Assembly (NCBI GenBank): GCA_019454045.1
Contig: SKCR01025360.1
Location: 1-64,000 of the forward strand
Direction: 5' to 3'
Length of the DNA stretch: 64,000 bases
DNA from: Zanthoxylum bungeanum
Lineage: Eukaryota; Streptophyta; Magnoliopsida; Sapindales; Rutaceae
This document shows positions 56,577-64,000 of the stretch, piece after piece. Below the pieces are notes generated by a model. The model worked only from the letters and a program-made list of their open reading frames with translations, had not been told where the DNA came from and searched no databases. The translations under genes and the position numbers were made by a program. The first letter of the stretch is position 1. Each line of letters starts with the position of its first letter.

Positions 56577-57321
56577 GAGTCTGATTATAGGCCTATGATA
56601 TGATTAACCCTTAAAATTAAATGTTTAATCTATTATTTGCTTTATACATGCTTGTGTTATTTAATTTGATTAAATATTGCGTATAATATCTTTCGCGGAA
56701 TATCCCTAATTAATAACGTTTAAAAGTAATATGTATTGGATGTATATTTCTTGGTCCATCTTGTCAATACGATTTATGGATATTTGTTCTATGACTGCAT
56801 CCGAGAACGTGACAAAGTAGTGAAGGTGTAGCCGATAGAAATTTATCTATACCGGATGTATATGTGATACTAGGTAAATTCAAGCGAAAACGAAAATTCT
56901 GAACGTACCAAAGCTGTCAGAACTACGCAATTATCTTGAATTTATCATTGACAAGTTTAAACTTGGTATGCCTCCTTGTGAATGTGCCAAAGCTGTCACA
57001 ACGAGAAACCACATGGATCAAATGTTAGGAGTCACTAGTGAGTGATTAACAATGAGTTGTCTACCTAATGAATATACGTAGGCGAGAACGTGCCAAAGTT
57101 GTGAGCTGAAATATATTCATGGGATCCACTTTTCCCTATTGTATTTAATTTGATTAATTTTTTGTTTACATTCTGTTTGGGGATTACAGTATTGCATGTA
57201 ATAGTGGGAGAGGCATTTTTAGATTAAAAAATCATGATCTATTTATGCTTTGTTTATTTTATATTATATGAAACTATTTTGTCTGCTAACCATTTTTCGC
57301 TATCTATATGATAGATTTACG
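56577..57321 (+). other. 5' leader of Copia-A2 with four spaced repeats
   Basis: The motif (G)AACGTGCCAAAGCTGTCACA occurs at about 56803 (weak), 56901, 56980 and 57084. Their order and approximate spacing match the A1 leader (18743-19000). The leader ends at the gag ATG at 57322. Confidence 0.78.
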
Positions 57322-58158
57322 ATGGCGGCACCTACTACTAATCCTCTTGCTCGTATAATTGATACGAACAAGCTTCAAGGCGTAAAAAACTTTGCAGATT
57401 GGGACTTGGATATAAGGATTATGCTTGGGTCTGAGAAACTAGAATATGTGTTGGAAGGTCCGTTTCCACTTGCCATATCAGATGATGCAACACAAGAGGA
57501 ACATGAGACTCTCCAGAGGTGGAGAGATGATGATAGAAGGGTCAAATCATACATTCTCACTTCCTTGGCACCGGAGCTTAAAAGGCAATACTTTGGTTTG
57601 CCTGATGCATATACTATGATGATGCGACCTATATGGTCTTTTATGAACCAAGAACAGGTCTCGGTTCATAAAATTTCAATGGAATTATTTCATTCAAAAC
57701 TTGAAGAGGGACAAGTTGTGAGCCCTCATGTGCTCCATCTGATTGATCTGATCAAACAGTTGAGGAACTATAATTTCCCTTTGAATGACACTTTGGGACG
57801 AAATGTCATACCTAGATCACTCCCAACATCATATCGCCAATTTATGATGTATTTCAATATGAATGGGATTAGCTGTTCTTATCAAGAGTTGCATAAGATG
57901 CTACAAACTGCGGATGAGGATTTGAGGAAGGGAGTTCCGACTCCCCCTCATAAACCCACTGCTCTTCATGTTTCCTCCCAATCTAAACATAAAGGGAAGA
58001 AGAAGAAAGGAAAGAAAAATAAGGGTTCGAATGTTCCACCACAGGGTAAGATGGCTAAACCCAAAAGAGCTGCCGAAGATAAATTCCACCATTGCAGCAA
58101 GATTGACCATTGGAAGAGGAATTATCCTGACTTCCTGGCCCATATCAGAAAGGAATGA
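57322..58158 (+). pseudogene. Copia-A2 gag, full-length frame, zinc knuckle damaged
   Basis: An uninterrupted frame of 278 codons from ATG 57322; the frame stays open upstream to 57250, but the leader repeats and comparison with A1 support 57322. It contains DTNKLQGVKNFADWDLDIRI (about residues 14-33), the typical Copia gag N-terminal region, and a basic linker (KGKKKKGKKNKG). The zinc knuckle reads FHHCSKIDHWKRNY, so the first and last Cys are Phe and Tyr. It should still form a Gag fold, but RNA binding through the knuckle is probably lost. It is followed by a broken pol. Labelled pseudogene because of the knuckle and the dead element around it. Confidence 0.85.
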
Positions 58159-59239
58159 GCATCTACTTCAGGTACATTTATTTTTCATGTTATTTATATC
58201 TTCATAGCTTGGGAAGCCATGACATCTAGTTGGATTTTAGATTATTCTTATCCTATTCACATTTGTAATTCGTTGTAGGTGCTGAAGGAAAGTAAAAAGC
58301 TAAATTCCAGAGAGATGCAGTTGCATTTTGGGAGTGGTGACTCTCTGGATGCGGTTGTAGTGGGAGTATGTGAGATCCCCTTGTCCAGTGGGAGTCTTTT
58401 GTTGCACGACTGCTATTTTGTTGCGGGATGTGTAGCGAATATTATATCACTTTTTGTATTAGATACAGAAGGATATCGTGTAAATATTAAGAAATGTTCC
58501 TTATATTTATATGATAGAAATAATGTTCAGATCCTTGAATGTCCAAATGAGCACGGTCATTACATATTGCATACTTCTCGAGATATTTTGAATACTAGGA
58601 TTAATAAACATAAATTATCTGAAATAAATAATATTGAACTTTGGCATACGAGGTTAGGTCATATAGGCATTAGACGTTTAACCCAGTTGGTTATGAATGA
58701 TTTGATTCATGATCTCACCATTGAACCTTATAGAATGGTTTGATTCATGATCTTACCATTGAACCTTATCCAACCTGTGAATCTTGTATTCAAGTTAAAA
58801 TGACCAAAGCCCCATTTTCAGGTGTAGGACACCGAGCCACTGACTTATTGGATCTCGTACATTCTGTATATGGTCCTATGAGTTAGACTGCTCACAGTGG
58901 TTTTTCATACTTTGTTACTTTTACCGATGACATTTCATTGTATGGTTATATTTATTTGATGAGACATAAATCGAAAACCTTTGGAAAGTTCAAAGAATTC
59001 TGTAATGAAGTAGAAAACAAACTGGTAAATATATTAAATGTCTTCGATCTGATCGAGACGGTGAATATATGAGTAGTTCGTTCATTGATTATTTGAAGGA
59101 GAATGGGATTCTCACTCAATATACTCCTCCGAGTACTCCACAGCACAATGGAGTATCCAAAAGGAGAAATCAGACTTTATTGGATATGGTCCGATCTATG
59201 CTGACTTTTACATATTTGCCATATTATTTATAGGGATAT
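58159..59239 (+). pseudogene. Copia-A2 protease and integrase, cut by Copia-B3
   Basis: 58279-58743 encodes protease-side sequence (FGSGDSLDAVVVGVCEIPLS, CVANIISLFVLDTEGYRV) and the integrase N-terminus (LWHTRLGHIGIRRL, with the two zinc His). A 38-bp tandem duplication (58695-58732 and 58733-58770) then shifts the frame. The other frame continues with ESCIQVKMTKAPFSGVGHRA and the core; the first catalytic Asp is lost (VHSVYGPM). The NGVSK-like end of the core lies near 59155. At 59240 the sequence is interrupted by the LTR of Copia-B3; the rest of A2 must lie beyond the window. Confidence 0.88.
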
Positions 59240-61201
59240 TGTTGGATTTTCTAGGTCAAACCAAGATCAATTAAGCATATAAACGTGTGACTACACCAAA
59301 GTAAAGTAGCGGAAATACTCACTTTGATCGGATTTTGCGATGCGAAGAACACAAAAATTTCTCCATGGATGATTTGGCCAAGCCTACTTTTGTGCTCCTT
59401 GTGTTGATCTTCAAGCTCCAAGCTTTAAGTGTTGATTCCATGCTCATAGATGGGTTTCCTTATCACCTTTGAATGACTCATTGGATGTGCTAGCATCTTG
59501 AAAAAGTTGCAACAAATCTTCCATTTGCTTTCTTTAACTCTCGACCAAGGAGAGAATTTTGAGAGAAAATTGGCACCATTGCCGTGAGGAAGAGGGAAAG
59601 AAGATGAAGTTGTGTTGTGTGTTTTGATTTCAAAAATCAATACAATAATTCAATTTCCAAAATTGGTACAAGGCATTAATGCCTCCAACAACTCACATCA
59701 ACAAAAAGTGACTTGCATCACATCACTCAAAGTTGATGTGACTTCCATCACAAAAGGTGACTGATGATGTGACGTGTGATGTGACTTGTGGGCCCCACTT
59801 GATTCAAAATGCAAGTGGTCTCACAAACACTCCCGGGCTTGGATTCGCTAATTCTGAATTAATGAATTTTCCGTGCGACGTAATTAAATCAAATTTAATT
59901 AAATAATTATGCCTAGCAAAATTACTATTCACGTCGCTAGCGAATTAATTCTAAATTAACTCGTTCGCCCGAATAAAAATATATTTTTAATTCCGCGTCG
60001 AAATCTAATTTCGTTTAATATATCGAATATATATTTTATCGATTAATTCCAAATTAATCGTTCTCTCTCTTTAAATAGTATTTTATCCCAGATAAAATAT
60101 CTCTGCAATTAATCCTAGATTAATTCTCTCTCTCTCTTATAATTAATCCCAGATTAATTATGTTCGAGTCATACATCATCAGTGAATCTTCGAGAAGCGA
60201 CCCATGAGATCTCTGGATATGTTGGCAGTAAATCCGGTCGTCGAACTATCCGAACACGTACGTACCTAGTACTACATTTTTACCGATTTACAAGACATGG
60301 TTGGCTTCTAGCAAAGCACCGTGCCTACCCAATTCTCCAGAAATATTCTTAAAGGAATATGTAATCTATATCAGGTGTAGTATACGTAGTATTGCGTATT
60401 GCGATCCAGTATCGGATGTCAAATGCTAGGCCTGGGGCTGGAATTGTGTCTGCCCCGTACGAAGCACATATCAGATCTCTGGTAACTAGTCTCTATAATC
60501 AGATAAGCATGACCTAGTCATATTATCCCGATAGCTGCAGCATACAAGAGTACTAGTTACGTATCCTACGTGACCATCATCTCCATATGACTGAAGTGAT
60601 ACTTCCATCTTGACATCACACCCAATACACTACGATTCTCAATATACCTAGAAGAGGCGTACACAGAACCTGTTAAAGCCCTGGACGACCAAAACCAAAG
60701 TATATTGATTGTCGCAATTATTAGCGATGCAAGTCTCATGTTACGACCAATTACACTTACCCTGATTCGGACTTCCATAGACACATAGTCATACTACCAA
60801 TGGTATTCCGAGGGGTCTATCCAGAGCGAAGCTGTTCCCATACTATCGGTAAACACAAACTCCTATTACACTTGCATGTGTATACAATACCCAAATATAT
60901 GAGAACTATGTTGTTATGCTCCCATAACACGCACAAGTGCAATACTAGTCTATTCCGCATTATCGATGTCCAGTCTCGATAATACTACGACTAGGGATAT
61001 TTAATGATTAAACCTTAGTGGATTAATACTGTCTCATATCTTATTAATCCTGAACTAATCATATGGACTTTTATCATTTATGTATCTTGGTAATCCAATT
61101 ACAAATGATAAAAGAGCAATTTCCTTTGTCACATAGTTAATTTGTACAACAACACCATGTTCTGTACAAATAGTGATGCTATGGGTCATAATTGTCCAAC
61201 A
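59240..61201 (-). mobile_element. 3' LTR of Copia-B3 (1962 bp)
   Basis: On the minus strand it begins TGTTGGACAATT at 61201 and ends CCAACA at 59240. It is homologous to the B1 and B2 LTRs and includes the palindrome chain (59865-60165). Left flank GATAT (59235-59239) is one half of the target duplication in Copia-A2; the other half is outside the window. Confidence 0.9.
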
Positions 61202-61216
61202 ATCTCCCACTTGGCC
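61202..61216 (-). other. Polypurine tract of Copia-B3
   Basis: GGCCAAGTGGGAGAT on the minus strand, directly before the LTR start; identical in its core to the B1 tract. Confidence 0.88.
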
Positions 61217-64000
61217 TATAGCCAATCACTCAAGTGTCCTACACCTGAACTATGTACAGGTCGCTCAAACTTCTGCTGAGAAACTGCTTTCGTTAACGGA
61301 TTTGCAAAGTGATCATCTGATGTGATTTATACGATCATCACATCGCCACGATGTATTATCCGAACGAATCAGATGAATAGTTGAAGTATATATTTGGATC
61401 GTTGATGAGACCGTTAATTCTTTAGTCCGTGCTGTAGCCTAGCTCAGCCGCTAACATAACTACACCTAATCTGATTAGGATTATTTAGATCCAAAGTGCT
61501 TCTATTGCTGCCTCTGCTGCAACAATATTCCGCTTTTTCTGTTTATTCGGCAACAGTTTCTTGCTTGGAAGATTTCCAGCTCACTGTTCCGTTATTCAAA
61601 CTATATAGTACCTTTATTCGAGTTATAGTCGTTATTTATTGGTTAGAAAACTTGCAACAGTGAACCCAGTCACTTCAAGTTCTCCTTCTCCATAGCTTAA
61701 GAAAGCATCCTTAGTTCATCTAAGATACTTAAGGACCATCACATGGATCAGCCTGATTGTGACTCCATATGCTCAAAGCATATGAGACACCAGGTCGCGT
61801 ACATATCTTTCAATGTACGAGTTCTCGGAGAGTCTCAAAAATTTAGATCTATCCCAGTAGATCCTTATTCCTAGAATAAAGGTTATCTCTCCCAAGTATT
61901 CTACGGAGATTTTTCATGAAAGCCAAGCTTTCACCAATTGTATTATGGGAATGTCATTTCCAAGAAATGATATATCATCATTATTTAGGACAATCACTGT
62001 CAGTGTGCTCCCACTAACCTCCTTATATACACAAGAATCATTTTCATTTTGAATTAAATCATATACCATTATGATTATATCAAAACGATAGTTCCAAGAA
62101 CGCAATACTTGCTTCAATCCATAAATGGACCGAATTAACTTGCAAACCTTGTTTGCTTGTTTTGGTACAACAAAATCGTCAGGATTTTGTAAACATCCTC
62201 CAAAAGGTTTCCGTTTAAGGAAAGCGGTTTTGACGTCCAACTGCCATATTTCATAAATAAAACATGCAGCATTAGCAAGCATTATCCAAATGGATTTAAC
62301 CATGGCAACGGTTAAAAGGTTCTTCGTAATCGACACAATGTTGATAACGATACCTTTTCGCTACAAGCCTAGCTTTATACGTTGGTATGTTTTCCATCCA
62401 TGTATGTCTTCCTTGAAGACTCATTTAGTACCAATAGGCACAATGCCTTCCGGTACAACAACCAATGTCCAAACTCGGTTTGTATACATGGAATCCATTT
62501 CGGATATCATGGCACTTTGCCATAATATGGATTTGATACCTTGTATCACTTCCTCATACGTAGTCGGTTTGTCTTCCTCAATAAGATTGACATCTTCATG
62601 AGGTGAGATCAGAAACCCATACCTCTTAGGTTATTTTCTGACTCTCTCCGACTTACTCGGTTCTTGTGTATTCGAAGATTGTGGTACAGTTTCATCCCTG
62701 ATGAGGAATCGGTGTCTGGAATAGTATTACTCCGATTTTCATCGAGTTTTACTTTCTTCCCACTTACCACTGCATATAGGTATTCCTCTTAGGAAAACCG
62801 CATGGCGAGCAACAATTACATTGTTCTCTTGTGAGTTGTATAAGTACTATACTTTGGTTTCCCTAGGATAACCTACAATTTAGGCACTTATCCGATATGG
62901 GTTCTAGTTTGGAATCATCCAAACATATGTCTAGCATATCCAAATCATCAAGAATGAGAAAATCAGTTTCTTTCATGTTCATATCTAATATGAAGTCTGT
63001 CTAACAGATTTTCATGGAACCTTATTCAAAATAAGTTTTGCACTGTTTAATGCATATCCTCAGAAGGAAAATGGTAGCTCAGAGTGACTTATGATTAACC
63101 TTACTATGTCCAACAAGGTTCGGGTTCTCAGTTCGGACACACCGTCAAATTGAGGTGTTCCGTGAAGAGTCCACATTGAAAGAATACTATACTTTTTCAA
63201 GTAATTGAGAAACTTATTGCTTAAGTATTTTCCACCATGGTCTAACCGTGACGATTTAATACTTTAACCAATTTGTCTGTCTACTTCGTGTCGAAACTCT
63301 TTAAATTTATCAAAATTTTCCGATTCGTGTTTCTAAAGAAACATATAACCATAACGCGATGCAACATCCGTAAAGGTTACAAAGTGTTCATATCCACCTC
63401 TAGCCTAGCTAGATATGGGCCCACTTACGTCACTATGAACGAAGGCTAACAGATCGGTGGCATTTGCACTTTTACGAAGTAAAAAGGTGTTTTAGGCACT
63501 TTGCCTAATAAACTAGATTCGTAGACATCATTTGAATAGAATCAAATCTGTCCTAGTATCCACTATTCGAAAGTGTGGATATATGAGTCTTGTTAGTTTG
63601 TCCCAGACAATAATTCCACTTATAAGTCTCAACTGATTAATTCAGTTTGAGCTATTTGTTTGTCATGTTATACGTTTGAGATTCATTTATATTCAAAATA
63701 TAAATACTGTTATTCACATCTAATGTGTTTATCTCAATATCATCTTTATAAAATAAAACACTTTAGTGTTCTAGAATATAAAGGCATACCCGCAACGGGT
63801 TAAACTTAGATATAGAGATAATGTTTCTAGTCAAATTAGTTACATTATAACAGTTTCCTAATTTAAGTACATACCCAAAAGGGTAGTTCCAAAACTTAGG
63901 TTTCTACTGTTAAAATAGCGACTGTTATCCTGTTTCCGATTCATAGATCAATCTCATCTGAAGCTAGTCTCATGTTTATCAGCAGATCCCGCACATCAGT
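61217..64000 (-). pseudogene. Copia-B3 pol (RNase H, RT, integrase), broken, runs off the right edge
   Basis: Read right to left. About 61700-61230 is RNase H, degraded. 62336-61914 encodes RT (WQLDVKTAFLKRKPFGGCLQ, IYGLKQVLRSWNYRFD) with the active site reading NNDD in VLNNDDISFLGND, so the usual Tyr-Val pair is lost. About 62600-62420 is the RT start. 63480-62900 is collinear with the integrase of B1 and B2 (TPPGT-like codons near 63150). 63990-63850 reaches the protease-side RVGN region. Stops and indels are frequent, and the longest frame has 140 codons. The element continues past 64000. Confidence 0.85.

Overview
The window is plant nuclear DNA, most likely from a eudicot. It is AT-rich and consists almost entirely of old, nested transposable elements. 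I found no intact host gene, tRNA, rRNA, CRISPR array or operon. The plant call rests on the mobile element families: Athila-type Ty3/Gypsy elements with a tRNA-Asp primer site, long-LTR Ty1/Copia elements with an initiator tRNA-Met primer site, a MuDR-type MULE transposase, a hAT-like MITE, and one fragment of a plant-type cytokinin-activating (LOG) gene. I cannot name the species.

Layout, left to right. 1-3418: 5' part of a minus-strand Athila element (gag, primer site, 5' LTR), inserted into a plus-strand Copia element 'B1' (pol remnant 3419-6204, 3' LTR 6205-8295). 8296-10330: unassigned DNA and the 3' end of a Ty3/Gypsy element. 10344-13020: a minus-strand MULE pseudogene with an in-frame minisatellite. 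13073-20420: minus-strand Copia 'A1'. 20421-21253 and 30970-32567: two halves of the interior of a minus-strand Ty3/Gypsy element, split by the plus-strand Copia 'B2' (21254-30964). B2 is the only end-to-end element in the window and has a perfect 5-bp target duplication. 32568-36477: one complete and one partial LTR of that Ty3/Gypsy family. 36478-44447: minus-strand Athila 'C', without pol and carrying a Copia-A solo LTR. 44448-53118: plus-strand Athila 'D', with gag, protease, RT, RNase H and integrase remnants and a 3' LTR. Between its integrase and 3' LTR sits a segment of about 1.5 kb holding an unknown cysteine-rich ORF and a LOG-like ORF. 53119-53781: inverted Gypsy LTR fragment and unassigned DNA. 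53782-59239: plus-strand Copia 'A2', with a MITE in its LTR. 59240-64000: minus-strand Copia 'B3', inserted into A2 and running off the window.

All coding regions carry stops or frame changes, so the window should be read as a fossil record of insertions. The most notable items are: (1) the intronless LOG-like gene carried by Athila D; (2) an array of hairpins in the Gypsy LTR with a conserved loop and stems that vary together; (3) GC-rich palindromes shared by the promoters of two unrelated LTR families; (4) short spaced repeats, four per leader, in the 5' leaders of two Copia families; (5) a chain of palindromes in every Copia-B LTR. Names A1, A2, B1, B2, B3, Athila-1, Athila-C and Athila-D are labels made for this annotation.
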